Shown here one piece after another: positions 24,070 to 33,158 of a stretch of DNA of 37,065 bases. The notes beneath the pieces are model-generated. The model was given only the letters and a program-made list of their open reading frames with translations. It was not told the DNA's origin and ran no database searches. The DNA lies in contig JALHMS010000039.1 of the NCBI GenBank assembly GCA_022843925.1, positions 1 to 37,065 on the forward strand. Direction: 5' to 3'. Origin of the DNA: Burkholderiales bacterium (lineage in GTDB: Bacteria; Pseudomonadota; Gammaproteobacteria; Burkholderiales; Ga0077523). The translations under genes were made by a program, and so were the position numbers. The stretch's first letter is position 1, and each line of letters starts with the position of its first letter.

Positions 24070-24954
24070 TTGAAACGGATCATCCTGTTCGTCGCGACCA
24101 ACTTCGGCGTGGTGCTGCTGCTGTCCATGACGGCGCGCCTCCTCGGAGTCGACCGCTGGCTGACATCGAACGGCCTCAATCTCGGAGGCCTTCTCGTATT
24201 CGCCGCGCTGTTCGGTTTCGGGGGTTCGTTCATCTCGCTCGCGATCTCGAAATGGATGGCGAAACGGTCCACCGGCGCCGTGGTGATCGAGAACCCGCGC
24301 GATCCCACCGAACGCTGGCTCGTGGACACGGTGCGCCGCCAGGCGGAGCAGGCCGGCATCGGCATGCCCGAGGTGGCCATCTACGACGCGCCCGAGATCA
24401 ACGCCTTCGCGACCGGCATGAACCGCAACGCGGCGCTGGTTGCGGTGAGCACCGGTCTGCTGCGCTCGATGACGCGCGATGAAGCCGAGGCGGTGCTCGC
24501 GCACGAGGTGAGTCACGTGGCCAACGGCGACATGATCACGCTGTCGCTGATCCAGGGCGTCGTCAACACCTTCGTGATCTTCCTGTCCCGGGTCGTGGGC
24601 TACGTCGTCGACCGCGTCATCCTCAAGAACGAACGCGGACACGGGATCGGCTTCTTCGTCTCGACGATGATCGCGGAGGTCGTGCTCGGTCTGCTGGCGA
24701 GCATCATCGTGATGTGGTTCAGCCGCCTGCGGGAGTTCCGTGCCGATGCCGGCGGCTCCCAGCTCGCCGGGCGACACAAGATGATCGCCGCGCTGGAGCG
24801 CCTCAAGGCGGCGCACGAGCCGTCCAGTCTGCCGGACGGCATGCAGGCCTTCGGTATCTCCGGTGGCGGAAGCGGCGGGTTGCGCGCACTTCTCATCTCC
24901 CATCCGCCCCTCGAGAAGCGCATCGCGGCGTTGAAGGCGGCCGGCGGCCAGTAA
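24070..24954 (+). CDS. htpX: Membrane zinc metalloprotease HtpX
   Basis: This inner-membrane quality-control protease (294 residues) cleaves misfolded membrane proteins. Two N-terminal membrane spans (about 4-24 and 38-60) precede the M48 zinc site HEVSH (H145, E146, H149). The third ligand is E223 in [10 protein letters not shown]. Two more hydrophobic segments lie at about 160-180 and 195-218. The length is normal. The start is TTG at 24070 with AGGGGGA a few bases upstream, giving the usual [11 protein letters not shown]; no in-frame ATG would retain the first span. HtpX is often induced by envelope or heat stress, but no special promoter was recognised here. Confidence 0.95.
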   Translation: MKRIILFVATNFGVVLLLSMTARLLGVDRWLTSNGLNLGGLLVFAALFGFGGSFISLAISKWMAKRSTGAVVIENPRDPTERWLVDTVRRQAEQAGIGMPEVAIYDAPEINAFATGMNRNAALVAVSTGLLRSMTRDEAEAVLAHEVSHVANGDMITLSLIQGVVNTFVIFLSRVVGYVVDRVILKNERGHGIGFFVSTMIAEVVLGLLASIIVMWFSRLREFRADAGGSQLAGRHKMIAALERLKAAHEPSSLPDGMQAFGISGGGSGGLRALLISHPPLEKRIAALKAAGGQ

Positions 24955-24979
24955 CGATCCGTGAGAACCGGATGACGGG

Positions 24980-25010
24980 CCCGGCAAGGGAAACCTTGCC
25001 GGGCTTTTTC
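24980..25010 (+). terminator. Rho-independent terminator after htpX
   Basis: A perfect 10-bp stem, CCCGGCAAGG (24980-24989) with CCTTGCCGGG (24994-25003), a GAAA tetraloop and the tail CTTTTTC. It lies 26 bases after the htpX stop. Confidence 0.92.
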
Positions 25011-25108
25011 TTGCCCGGGACGCCGGCCTTCCCGGAGGACGTCGTGCGCAGCGCCGCGCAGTTCACTGTTAGGCTTCGGGCATTCAGGCATCCGCCCTCG
25101 CGTGCTCC

Positions 25109-26155
25109 TTGGAACGTATCGAACGGATCATTCTCGTCGTTGCACTGGCGCTGCTCGGCATCGCCTGCTTCCTCGTGCTTCGCCCCTTCGTGTCCGCGGT
25201 GCTCTGGGCGGTCATCGTGGCGCTGGCGACGTGGCCGCTGTTCTGCCGGCTCCGCGTCGCGTTGAAGGGCAGGACGAGTCTCGCGGCGGGGCTGATGACG
25301 CTCGGTTTCAGTCTGATCCTGGTCGTGCCGCTGGCGTTGGCAGCCATCGGGGCCGTGCACAGCGCGGGACCGGCGCTCAAGCAGGTGAGGGAGTGGATGG
25401 ATCGGGGCGTCCCGAATCCACCCGACTGGATCGCCAACGTGCCGGCGCTCGGGCCCTGGCTGCACGCGCGCTGGCAGGTGTTCGCGGATGACGGCAGCCA
25501 GCTCGTGCGGGCGCTGGCACCCCTGGTGGACCCGGCGCGGGAATGGGCGGTGGCCGCAGCCGCCGGCCTCGCGGAAGGTGTCTTCACGCTCGTGATCAGC
25601 GCGCTCATCGTGTTCTTCTTCTGGCGTGATGGTGACGTCCTTTCCGCCCGCATGCAGCGGATGATGGAGCGGGTGGCCGGCAGTCGTGCAAGCGCCCTCG
25701 CCGATGTCGCGCACGGCACCATCCGCAGCACCGTGTACGGCATCCTCGGTACGGCCGTCGCGCAGGCCGTCCTGGCGCTCATCGGCTATGCCCTCGCCGG
25801 GGTACCCGGTGCAGTCCTGCTCGGCATCGCCACCTTCTTCCTTTCCGTGGTTCCGGTCGGGCCACCCCTTCTCTGGCTGCCGGCCACGTACTGGCTCTAC
25901 GACCGTGGCGACACGGGCTGGGCCGTATTCCTGGCGATCTGGGGCGCGGCGGTCGTGAGCGGCGTCGACAACTTTCTCAAACCCATCCTGATCAGCCGCG
26001 GCTCCCATCTTCCGTTCGTCCTGGTGCTCATCGGGGTGCTGGGCGGTGTGATGGCCTTCGGCTTCATCGGCGTCTTCATCGGTCCGACGCTGCTCGCCGT
26101 GGCCTTCCGTCTCATCGACGAGTGGACGTCGCAACCTGGTCTGCCCAGGGTCTGA
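25109..26155 (+). CDS. AI-2E family transporter
   Basis: This inner-membrane protein of 348 residues has about eight hydrophobic segments in the 3+5 arrangement of the family. Examples are ILVVALALLGIACFLVLRP at the N-terminus, LGIATFFLSVVPVGPPLLWLP, and LVLIGVLGGVMAFGFIGVFIGP near the end (core GFIGVFIGP). Members export or exchange small molecules or ions (TqsA, YdiK, Na+/H+ types), so the substrate is unknown. The best start is TTG at 25109 giving MERIERIILV; no ribosome binding site is evident there, so the exact start is uncertain. It has its own transcription unit behind the htpX terminator. Confidence 0.88.
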   Translation: MERIERIILVVALALLGIACFLVLRPFVSAVLWAVIVALATWPLFCRLRVALKGRTSLAAGLMTLGFSLILVVPLALAAIGAVHSAGPALKQVREWMDRGVPNPPDWIANVPALGPWLHARWQVFADDGSQLVRALAPLVDPAREWAVAAAAGLAEGVFTLVISALIVFFFWRDGDVLSARMQRMMERVAGSRASALADVAHGTIRSTVYGILGTAVAQAVLALIGYALAGVPGAVLLGIATFFLSVVPVGPPLLWLPATYWLYDRGDTGWAVFLAIWGAAVVSGVDNFLKPILISRGSHLPFVLVLIGVLGGVMAFGFIGVFIGPTLLAVAFRLIDEWTSQPGLPRV

Positions 26156-26223
26156 CGATTTCCCTCAAGTCGGGCGCTCAGCGGTCGTCAACGGATCCGT
26201 CCACACCCCGAAGGGGAACCCAC

Positions 26224-26418
26224 ATGGCTGTCGAAACGATCATCTCCACCGCGCCTGTGCTGTCCCAGGCCAGAACCGAAGCAGCCATCCAGACGGCCGT
26301 GACCAAGAAGGTGCAGAGCACGGAAGCCCAGGTCGCCAAGGACCTGGTCGCGCTGATCCCCGAACCGCCCCTCGCGACGGAAGGTGCCGTCGGCACCAAG
26401 ATCAACACCTTCGCCTGA
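26224..26418 (+). CDS. Small YjfB-like protein (64 aa)
   Basis: The gene starts at ATG 26224 after an AGGGGAA site. The protein is small, with an amphipathic helical body: TAPVLSQARTEAAIQTAVTK then VQSTEAQVAKDLVALIP, ending in a flexible Pro/Gly tail. Length, the early SQ/A-rich helix and the TAV-KK stretch recall the YjfB putative motility protein family, but similarity is weak and no motility gene is near. It stands alone between the transporter and the MaoC gene, with a GC-rich hairpin (26429-26444) just behind. Confidence 0.6.
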   Translation: MAVETIISTAPVLSQARTEAAIQTAVTKKVQSTEAQVAKDLVALIPEPPLATEGAVGTKINTFA

Positions 26419-26428
26419 TCCCTCCCCG

Positions 26429-26444
26429 CCGGGCCGCAGCCCGG
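26429..26444 (+). terminator. GC hairpin after the small protein gene
   Basis: CCGGGC and GCCCGG form a 6-bp stem with a CGCA loop, 11 bases after the stop codon. The downstream TACCGAGTTTCC has only a short T-run, so this is a weak terminator candidate. The remaining bases to 26588 show no gene. Confidence 0.4.
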
Positions 26445-26588
26445 TACCGAGTTTCCTTCCGCCGCGCGGCTCCCATGGGCCGGGCGGCGGCGGCGTTTCG
26501 AGGCGCCTATCCTCTACACTCCGGTGACCGGAACGCGGGCCACCCCGCGTGTGCTTCCGGCTCCCATCCACCCACGTAGAGGATTCCC

Positions 26589-27056
26589 ATGGAAGGTCCG
26601 TCCCGCACGGAGACGCTCGCCGATCTGCAGGCCCGCGTCGGCACCGAACTCGGCGTGTCCGAATGGATGCGCATCGAGCAGTCCGCGATCGACACCTTTG
26701 CCCAGCTGACGGGCGACACCTATTTCATCCACATCGACCCCGAGCGCGCGGCGCGCGAAACGCCCTTCGGCGGCAGCATCGCGCACGGCTTCTTCACGAT
26801 GTCACTGCTCTCGAACATGGCGTACCAGGTCTGCCCGAGCGTCGCGGGGACGAAGACCGGCCTCAACTACGGTTTCAATCGCTTGCGCTTCGTCTCTCCG
26901 GTGCCGGTGAACGCCCGCGTGCGCGGCCGCTTCGTGTTGAAGGCGCTCGATACGCCGGACGGGCGCTGGCAGGCCACGTGGGCGGTGACGATCGAGATCG
27001 AGGGTGCTGCGAAGCCGGCCATCGTCGCCGAATGGGTCACCGCCGGTCTCCTCTGA
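26589..27056 (+). CDS. MaoC-like hydratase
   Basis: This 155-residue hot-dog-fold protein of the MaoC group would hydrate enoyl-CoA esters. The hydratase motif is in AQLTGDTYFIHIDPERA (Asp and His four to five apart), followed by PFGGSIAHGFFTMSLL, the substrate-tunnel segment. The length equals that of single-domain (R)-enoyl-CoA hydratases. Forty-three bases later comes an SDR gene in the same direction. Such a pair is often found with fatty-acid or secondary-metabolite CoA degradation, but the substrate is not evident. Confidence 0.87.
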   Translation: MEGPSRTETLADLQARVGTELGVSEWMRIEQSAIDTFAQLTGDTYFIHIDPERAARETPFGGSIAHGFFTMSLLSNMAYQVCPSVAGTKTGLNYGFNRLRFVSPVPVNARVRGRFVLKALDTPDGRWQATWAVTIEIEGAAKPAIVAEWVTAGLL

Positions 27057-27099
27057 TCCGGTCGGACATCGAAGAATGCACAAGGGAGGCACACAAGAA

Positions 27100-27867
27100 A
27101 TGACGCTGTTCGATCTGACCGGAAAGGTCGCCATCATCACCGGGTCGTCCCGCGGCATCGGCCGCGCCATCGCCGAGCGCCTCGCCGAACACGGAGCGAA
27201 GGTCGTGATCTCCTCCCGCAAGGCGGCCCCGTGCGAGGAGGTCGCCGCCGGCATCAACGCTGCGCGCGGCGCAGGGCGTGCCATCGCCGTCCCCGCGAAC
27301 ATCTCTTCGAAGGACGATCTCGCGAATCTCGTCGCCCGCACCCGCGAGGCTTTCGGTCGGGTGGACATCGTGGTCTGCAATGCGGCGTCGAATCCGTACT
27401 ACGGGCCGATGTCCGGCATCTCGGACGATCAGTTCCGGAAGATCCTCGACAACAACGTGATCGCGAACCACTGGCTGATCCAGATGGTGGCGCCCGAGAT
27501 GATCGAGCGGCGCGACGGCGCGATCGTGATCGTGTCGTCGATCGGCGGTCTCCGTGGATCCCCGGTGATCGGCGGCTACAACATCTCGAAGGCGGCGGAT
27601 TTCCAGCTCGCGCGCAATCTGGCCGTCGAGTTCGGCCCGCACAACATCCGCGTGAACTGCATCGCCCCCGGCCTCATCCGTACCGACTTCGCCCGCGCGC
27701 TCTGGGAGAACCCGGAGACCCTGGCCCGCTACAACAGCACCACGCCGCTGGGCCGCATCGGCGAGCCCGACGAGATCGCCGGTGTCGCGGTGATGCTCGC
27801 CTCGAAGGCGGGATCGTTCATGACGGGGCAGGGGATCGTCGTCGATGGTGGCGTCACGATCACCTGA
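27100..27867 (+). CDS. Short-chain dehydrogenase/reductase
   Basis: This is a classical NAD(P)-dependent SDR of 255 residues. The nucleotide motif is TGSSRGIG (14-21), the NAA(S) stability motif is VVCNAASNP, and the catalytic residues are S147 and Y160/K164 (YNISK). The substrate-loop motif PGLIRTDFA and the VDGG end are typical. I chose the ATG at 27100, behind GGGAGG, since MTLFDLTGKVAIITG is the family start; an ATG at 27076 would add eight residues. It is probably co-transcribed with the MaoC gene and ends at a strong terminator. Confidence 0.9.
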   Translation: MTLFDLTGKVAIITGSSRGIGRAIAERLAEHGAKVVISSRKAAPCEEVAAGINAARGAGRAIAVPANISSKDDLANLVARTREAFGRVDIVVCNAASNPYYGPMSGISDDQFRKILDNNVIANHWLIQMVAPEMIERRDGAIVIVSSIGGLRGSPVIGGYNISKAADFQLARNLAVEFGPHNIRVNCIAPGLIRTDFARALWENPETLARYNSTTPLGRIGEPDEIAGVAVMLASKAGSFMTGQGIVVDGGVTIT

Positions 27868-27885
27868 TCGACATCCGCGTGAAGG

Positions 27886-27927
27886 CGACGAGGCCCCACC
27901 CCGGGCGGCGGTGGGGCCTCGTCGTTT
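27886..27927 (+). terminator. Rho-independent terminator after SDR
   Basis: A perfect 15-bp stem (27886-27900 with 27910-27924; the core is GAGGCCCCACC and GGTGGGGCCTC) with a nine-base loop, then TTT. It begins 18 bases after the SDR stop. Confidence 0.88.
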
Positions 27928-28108
27928 GCGGCGTCGCTCGTACTGCCACGGACAGCGCGTCCTCAGCTTGGTCAAAGACGATTTGTCTAATCATGAGTTG
28001 GACAGTAGGAGTGCCCAGTTCGATCCGGTCGCTCGCGAGAGTCGCTGTTCTCGCCTGTCGTATCACTCTTGTCTCTGTACGACGACGGTATTGTTTATCT
28101 GAATCTTC

Positions 28109-28134
28109 GGAACTGGATGGGTGCATGTTTGTCT
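28109..28134 (+). promoter_or_regulatory. Candidate ECF-sigma promoter of the fasciclin gene
   Basis: GGAAC (28109-28113) and GTCT (28131-28134) are 17 bases apart, the layout of promoters read by extracytoplasmic-function sigma factors. They lie about 73 bases ahead of the fasciclin ATG in a less GC-rich 280-base leader (27928-28206) that holds no gene. No sigma/anti-sigma pair is nearby, so this is a motif match only. Confidence 0.35.
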
Positions 28135-28206
28135 AGGACACAGACGCGGGTGCAAGACTCGTTGTCTTTCGTTCGAACCTTTCCTTGCCAACCCAGGAGA
28201 TCCACC

Positions 28207-28671
28207 ATGAAACTCATCCGTGCACTCATTGCCACGCTCGCACTCTCGTTCGGCTCGTCCGCATTTGCCGCGCAGGACATCGTCGACACCGCCGTTGCCG
28301 CGGGCTCGTTCAAGACGCTGGCGGCAGCCCTCCAGGCAGCCGGGCTCGTCGAGACGCTGAAGGGCAAGGGTCCGTTCACGGTGTTCGCACCGACGGACGC
28401 CGCGTTCGCCAAGCTGCCCGCCGGAACCGTCGAAGCGCTGTTGAAGGACAAGGCCAAGCTCACCAAGATCCTCACGTACCACGTCGTCCCCGGCACGGTG
28501 ATGTCGAAGGACGTCGCTGCCGGCAAGGTGAAGTCGGTGGAAGGCTCCTCCATCACGGTCACGACGGGCGCCGGTGGCGTGATGGTCGACAACGCGCACG
28601 TGACCGCCGTCGATGTGCTCGCGACGAACGGCGTGATCCACGTCATCGACGCCGTGATCATCCCGCAGTGA
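28207..28671 (+). CDS. Secreted fasciclin (FAS1) domain protein
   Basis: This 154-residue exported protein is a single FAS1 domain. The signal peptide ([21 protein letters not shown]) is followed by [21 protein letters not shown]. The H1 motif [17 protein letters not shown] and the H2-region [11 protein letters not shown] and [12 protein letters not shown] are clear. Bacterial single-FAS1 proteins act in adhesion or biofilm, or are induced by singlet oxygen. The ATG follows GGAGATCC, and the unit is flanked by terminators on both sides. Confidence 0.93.
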   Translation: MKLIRALIATLALSFGSSAFAAQDIVDTAVAAGSFKTLAAALQAAGLVETLKGKGPFTVFAPTDAAFAKLPAGTVEALLKDKAKLTKILTYHVVPGTVMSKDVAAGKVKSVEGSSITVTTGAGGVMVDNAHVTAVDVLATNGVIHVIDAVIIPQ

Positions 28672-28741
28672 ACGCAGTGACCTGACGGTGCCTATGCCGT
28701 CATGGCTGCTGGACCTTGCACGGTCGCAGCTGCATTGAACT

Positions 28742-28768
28742 CGCCCCGGCCTCGGTCGGGGCGTTTTC
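28742..28768 (+). terminator. Rho-independent terminator after fasciclin gene
   Basis: CGCCCCG (28742-28748) pairs with CGGGGCG (28757-28763) around an eight-base loop, followed by TTTTC. It lies 71 bases after the stop. Confidence 0.85.
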
Positions 28769-28885
28769 ACGATGGAGATTGACCGACCCGCGATGCAGGC
28801 GCGGCAGGGCCCATGGCATGCTGCGGATACGAGGTCCGCGCCGGGTGGCGCGGGCCGCACAATCTGCACGGAGCTTCCGACCGCC

Positions 28886-29611
28886 ATGACCACCACTGCA
28901 GCGATGAGTGATGCCGCCCGCGCCCTCTATGCCCTTGCGACCACCGCGAGCCTCACCGCGCAGCTCGTGAAGCGCGGCATGCGTACCCGATCCATTTCAC
29001 GCATCGCCCCGATCAACCCGGACACGCCGCGCCTGTTCGGACCCGTCTACACGCTGCGGTACATCCCGATGCGCGAGGATCTCGGCACCGGTGCCGCGAT
29101 GGCCGACCCGGAGAATCCTCAGCGCAAGGCCATCGAGACCGCGCCGCCCGGCTCCGTGATCGTCGTCGATTCCTGCGGCCTCGATGCGAGCGGCACCTTC
29201 GGGGACATCCTGGTGGCGCGGCTGCGTGTCCGCGGTGTGGCGGGCATCGTGTCCGACGGTCCGATGCGCGACATCGCGGAGCTGTCGAAGATGGACCTCC
29301 CGATCTTCACCAAGGGCAATGCGGCACCGCCCAGCTACGCGAGCATCCTGTGCGTCGATGCGCAGGTGCCGATCGGTTGTGGCGGCGTTGCGGTGTTCCC
29401 GGGGGACATCGTGATCGGCGACCACGACGGCGTGGTGTTCCTCCCCGCGGCGATCGCCGAGGAAGTCGCCCGCGATGCCGTCGAGCAGGACCGCATGGAG
29501 GCGTGGATCCGCCAGCGCATCGAGGCCGGATCCAGCATCGTCGGCGTGTACCCGCCGAACGATGAGACGAAGGCCGAGTACCGCGCATGGGTGGATGCGG
29601 GCCGCCGGTGA
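28886..29611 (+). CDS. RraA-like / HMG aldolase family protein
   Basis: This 241-residue protein has the RraA/4-hydroxy-4-methyl-2-oxoglutarate aldolase fold. The metal-binding and catalytic stretch is VRGVAGIVSDGPMRD (D124, R128, D129), with GTFGDILVARL before it and GDIVIGDHDGVVFLP in the C-terminal half. Most such stand-alone genes encode class II pyruvate aldolases of aromatic or dicarboxylate metabolism; regulation of RNase E is described only for the E. coli-type group. I chose the ATG at 28886 after a GGAG; an upstream GC-rich frame from 28772 has no support. The substrate is unassigned. Confidence 0.85.
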   Translation: MTTTAAMSDAARALYALATTASLTAQLVKRGMRTRSISRIAPINPDTPRLFGPVYTLRYIPMREDLGTGAAMADPENPQRKAIETAPPGSVIVVDSCGLDASGTFGDILVARLRVRGVAGIVSDGPMRDIAELSKMDLPIFTKGNAAPPSYASILCVDAQVPIGCGGVAVFPGDIVIGDHDGVVFLPAAIAEEVARDAVEQDRMEAWIRQRIEAGSSIVGVYPPNDETKAEYRAWVDAGRR

Positions 29612-29797
29612 AGCCGAGGCTTCCGCCGCTTAGCCTGTACGGGCAGGACTTCCGACGGTGCCAGCGCGTCCGTCGGTGGCGATCGCAGGGGATGCGCAGC
29701 CTGGTGCCGTCATAGGCACCTCCTGCGTACGACCCAACGGCGCCCGTGGCAGCAGTCATGTCGCGACGAACGACCACCGAGACCGGGAGGACATCGG

Positions 29798-31507
29798 ATG
29801 AGAATCAAGCGCACAAATCGGGGCCTCGCCCTGCGGGCGATCGCCGGCTCGCACGTCGTACTGCTCGCCATCGACCTGCCCGAGGCCGAGTGCCCCGGGT
29901 TGATGGGCTTTGCCATCCACCGGACCGACCATACCGAGGAAGAGGCGTACTGGATCGAAGGCACCAAGACCTTCGCGAAGACCGACCCGGGCCTGCCACC
30001 GGGGTCGAAGTACGCCACGAACCGGCATCCCATCCAGGGGTTCACGTGGTCGGACTTCACCGCCAAGCCCGGCCATCGCTACACCTACCGCGTCCAGGCG
30101 ATGCGCGGCACGCCCGAGGCGCTCGTGAAGTTCCGGCAGGTGTCGGCGACGGTGACGACCGAGAGCGAAGCCGCGGGTGATCACGACGTCTTCTTCAATC
30201 GAGGCGCCGCAGCGTCCCAGGAGTTCGCGCGGCGCTTCGGTGCGATGGCCGACCTTCGCAGGGCGCCGCCCGAGGACCCGCGCTGGGCATGGCTCTCCCG
30301 CGGTGCTGCCGAGGCGATCCTGGCGTTCGTCGAGCGGGCGAAGGACGCCCGATGGAGCCTGCGGGTGGCGGCGTACGAGTTCCGTCTCGATGCCTTTGCG
30401 ACGGCGCTCGCCGCGGCGCGACGGCGCGGTGTCGATGTCGCGGTGCTCTACGACGGGAATCCGAACGCTCCCGACGCGAAGGGTCGCGTCTTCCCGCGCG
30501 ACGACAACCGAGCGACCGCCGCCCGCGCCGGCCTGGAGGCGTCGAGCATCGAGCGCATCACGCGGTCCGGCGTGAAGTCGCCGCCCATCTCGCATCACAA
30601 GTTCATCGTCCTCCTGAAGGATGGCAAGCCGCAGGCGGTGCTCACGGGCTCCACGAACTTCTCGCGCGGTGGTGTCTTCGGACAGGCGAACGTGGTCCAC
30701 GTCGTCGAAGAGCCGGCGGTGGCCGCGGCGTACGTCGCGTGCTGGGATCTCATCCGCGCGAATACCGCCCATCCCGAACTGCGCGCGCAGCTCTCGGCGC
30801 TGAATCGACTTCCCGAGGACAAGCCACCCCGCGGCACCACCCCGTTGATGAGTCCGCAGTCGAGCGATGCCGCGCTGCGCTGGTACGCGGCGCAGGCGAA
30901 GTCCGCGGACGGTGCGCTCTTCATGACCTTCGCGTTCGGGATGAACGATCTCTTCCAGGACGCATATCGCAACGGTCGCGCGCCGCTCCGCTACGCCCTC
31001 CTCGACAAGCTCGTGGCACCCGGGATCTCGAAAGAGAAGAAGGCCGTGGCCGAGAAGGCCATGACGAAACTCCGCTTCGCGAAGGAGAACCGGTTCGCGG
31101 TGGGCAACCGCCTCACGACCAACCTCTTCGACCGCTGGCTGAAGGAGTCCGTGAGCGGCCTCAACCAGCACGTGCAGTACATCCACACGAAGTTCATGCT
31201 CATCGATCCGCTGGGGCCAGACCCCATCGTCGTCTCCGGGTCGGCCAACTTCAGCGCGGCGTCGACCACCGACAACGACGAGAACATGCTGGTCATCCGC
31301 GGCAATCGGCGCGTGCCCGACGTCTACCTCGGCGAGTACATGCGGCTTTGGAACCACTACGCCTTCCGCGAGTGGGCGGCGAAGCAGACGACGGCGCCGG
31401 CCGACACCGCGTTCGCCCATCTCGACGTGGGCGACCAGTGGTGGCGCAGCTACTTCGGCGACACCGCGCGGGCCCGTCAGCGGCGGTACTTCGTGGGTGC
31501 CCGCTGA
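29798..31507 (+). CDS. Phospholipase D-like protein
   Basis: This 569-residue protein has two HKD sites. The N-terminal ~120 residues look like a fibronectin-III-type beta domain (GHRYTYRVQAMRG). HKD site 1 is H266-x-K268, but its Asp (D275) is six rather than four residues after the Lys, with GSTNFS following. HKD site 2 is canonical, IHTKFMLID (H463, K465, D470), with GSANFS following. No signal peptide is visible, so it is probably cytoplasmic. Such proteins may act on phospholipids or nucleic acids; the substrate is unknown. The 186 bases before it hold no gene. It converges on phoH with a 24-base gap. Confidence 0.87.
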   Translation: MRIKRTNRGLALRAIAGSHVVLLAIDLPEAECPGLMGFAIHRTDHTEEEAYWIEGTKTFAKTDPGLPPGSKYATNRHPIQGFTWSDFTAKPGHRYTYRVQAMRGTPEALVKFRQVSATVTTESEAAGDHDVFFNRGAAASQEFARRFGAMADLRRAPPEDPRWAWLSRGAAEAILAFVERAKDARWSLRVAAYEFRLDAFATALAAARRRGVDVAVLYDGNPNAPDAKGRVFPRDDNRATAARAGLEASSIERITRSGVKSPPISHHKFIVLLKDGKPQAVLTGSTNFSRGGVFGQANVVHVVEEPAVAAAYVACWDLIRANTAHPELRAQLSALNRLPEDKPPRGTTPLMSPQSSDAALRWYAAQAKSADGALFMTFAFGMNDLFQDAYRNGRAPLRYALLDKLVAPGISKEKKAVAEKAMTKLRFAKENRFAVGNRLTTNLFDRWLKESVSGLNQHVQYIHTKFMLIDPLGPDPIVVSGSANFSAASTTDNDENMLVIRGNRRVPDVYLGEYMRLWNHYAFREWAAKQTTAPADTAFAHLDVGDQWWRSYFGDTARARQRRYFVGAR

Positions 31508-31531
31508 CGCGTTTCCCTCCCGGCGTAAGCG

Positions 31532-32956
31532 CTACAGCGCCTCGGCTGCGAAGTCGGCGAGGCGCGAGCGCTCGCCCCGCTGCAGCGTCACGTGGCCGCT
31601 GTGGGCCCATCCCTTGAAGCGGTCCACCACGTACGTCAGCCCCGAACTGCCCTCGGTGAGATAGGGCGTGTCGATCTGCGCGATGTTCCCCAGGCACACC
31701 ACCTTCGTGCCCGGGCCCGCGCGCGTGATGAGGGTCTTCATCTGCTTGGGCGTCAGGTTCTGCGCCTCGTCGATGATGAGGAACTTCTTGATGAAGGTCC
31801 GCCCGCGCATGAAGTTGAGCGACTTGACCTTGATGCGCGACCGGATGAGATCGCGCGTCGCGGCGCGGCCCCACTCGCCGGCCTCGTCGTCGGTGTGGTT
31901 CAGCACATCGAGGTTGTCCTCGAGGGCGCCCATCCACGGCGTCATCTTCTCCTCCTCAGTGCCGGGCAGGAAGCCGATGTCCTCGCCCACCGGCACGGTG
32001 ACGCGGGTCATGATGATCTCGACGTAGCGCTGCTGGTCGAGCACCTGGTTGAGGCCCGCGGCAAGCGTGAGCAGCGTCTTGCCGGTGCCCGCCTGACCCA
32101 GCAGCGTCACGAAGTCCACGTCGGGGTTCATCAGGAGATCCAGCGCGAAGTTCTGCTCGCGATTGCGCGCCGTGATGCCCCACACGCTGTTCTTCTGATG
32201 CGTGTAGTCGCGCAGCGTCGCCAGGATCGCCGTGCGCCCGGTGATCTCCTTCACCTGCGCGGTGAAGGGCGGGTCGCTTTCCAGGTAGACGAACTCGTTC
32301 GCCAGCAGGTCCGCGCAGAGCGGACCGCGGATGCGGTAGTAGGTCACGCCGTTCTGCTGCCAGGACTCCATGTCCTTGCCGTGGGTGTCCCAGAAGTCGG
32401 CGGGGAGGGCACGCATGCCCGTGTAGAGGAGGTCGGAATCCTCCAGCACCTTGTCGTTGAAGTAGTCCTCGGCCGCGAGCCCCAGCGCCCGCGCCTTGAT
32501 GCGCATATTGATGTCCTTCGACACCAGGATGACCTGCCGCGGATGCTGGGCGTCCTGGAGGTGCTTCACGACGCCGATGATCTGGTTGTCGGCCTTGCCG
32601 GCGGGCAGGCGCGCGGGCAGATCGCCGTCGATGGCCTCGGTCTGCAGGAAGAGCCGGCCGGTGGCCTCCTTGCCGTGCACCTCGAGCGGCGCGCCGGCGG
32701 CGATGTCGAGTTCCACCGCGCTCACGATCTCGTCGAGGAAGCGCGTCGCCTGGCGCGCGTTCCGCGAGACTTCCGACATGCCCTTCTTGTTGGCGTCCAG
32801 TTCCTCGAGTGTCGCCATCGGCAGGAAGATGTCGTGTTCCTGGAAGCGGAACAGGCTCGTGGGGTCGTGCATGAGCACGTTCGTGTCGAGGACGAAGAGC
32901 TTCGTGGCGGTCTTCAGGCGGGTCACCACGCTGTTGGAAGTCGTCTTCGCGGTCAT
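31532..32956 (-). CDS. PIN-PhoH fusion ATPase/ribonuclease
   Basis: This 474-residue protein is of the PhoH2 type, a PIN-domain ribonuclease fused to a PhoH ATPase/helicase. The PIN domain opens with FVLDTNVLMHDP (D24) and has further acids in ATLEELDANKKG and VILVSKDINMR. The ATPase has Walker A GQAGTGKT (287-294), Walker B LIIDEAQN and the PhoH-typical TRAGPGTKVVCLGN. Relatives unwind and cut RNA. The ATG at 32956 is preceded by GAGGAGC. A terminator separates it from bcp upstream, so it has its own promoter. Opposite-strand frames over this gene are shadows. Confidence 0.93.
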   Translation of the reverse strand: MTAKTTSNSVVTRLKTATKLFVLDTNVLMHDPTSLFRFQEHDIFLPMATLEELDANKKGMSEVSRNARQATRFLDEIVSAVELDIAAGAPLEVHGKEATGRLFLQTEAIDGDLPARLPAGKADNQIIGVVKHLQDAQHPRQVILVSKDINMRIKARALGLAAEDYFNDKVLEDSDLLYTGMRALPADFWDTHGKDMESWQQNGVTYYRIRGPLCADLLANEFVYLESDPPFTAQVKEITGRTAILATLRDYTHQKNSVWGITARNREQNFALDLLMNPDVDFVTLLGQAGTGKTLLTLAAGLNQVLDQQRYVEIIMTRVTVPVGEDIGFLPGTEEEKMTPWMGALEDNLDVLNHTDDEAGEWGRAATRDLIRSRIKVKSLNFMRGRTFIKKFLIIDEAQNLTPKQMKTLITRAGPGTKVVCLGNIAQIDTPYLTEGSSGLTYVVDRFKGWAHSGHVTLQRGERSRLADFAAEAL

Positions 32957-33017
32957 GATCTGGAAAGCTCCTCGGGGGTGGACGGATGCGACGGTGGAAG
33001 ATCGGGCCCTGAAAAGA

Positions 33018-33053
33018 GAAACGCCGCTCGGCTGGCGTGCCGAACGGCGTTTC
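33018..33053 (-). terminator. Rho-independent terminator after bcp
   Basis: GAAACGCCG and CGGCGTTTC, extended by TCGGC/GCCGA, form a 15-bp stem with one mismatch and a six-base loop. On the minus strand it is followed by TCTCTTTTC. It ends the transcript of the peroxiredoxin gene on the right. Confidence 0.8.
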
Positions 33054-33158
33054 GGGAGTCAAGGATTACCGGCGCGGGGCACCGGACCCGCCCCGCGTGG
33101 GGGCGTCGTCGATTTCTCAAGCGGGGCCGGGTGCGTTCCGGTCGGGAGGGCACGCGGA

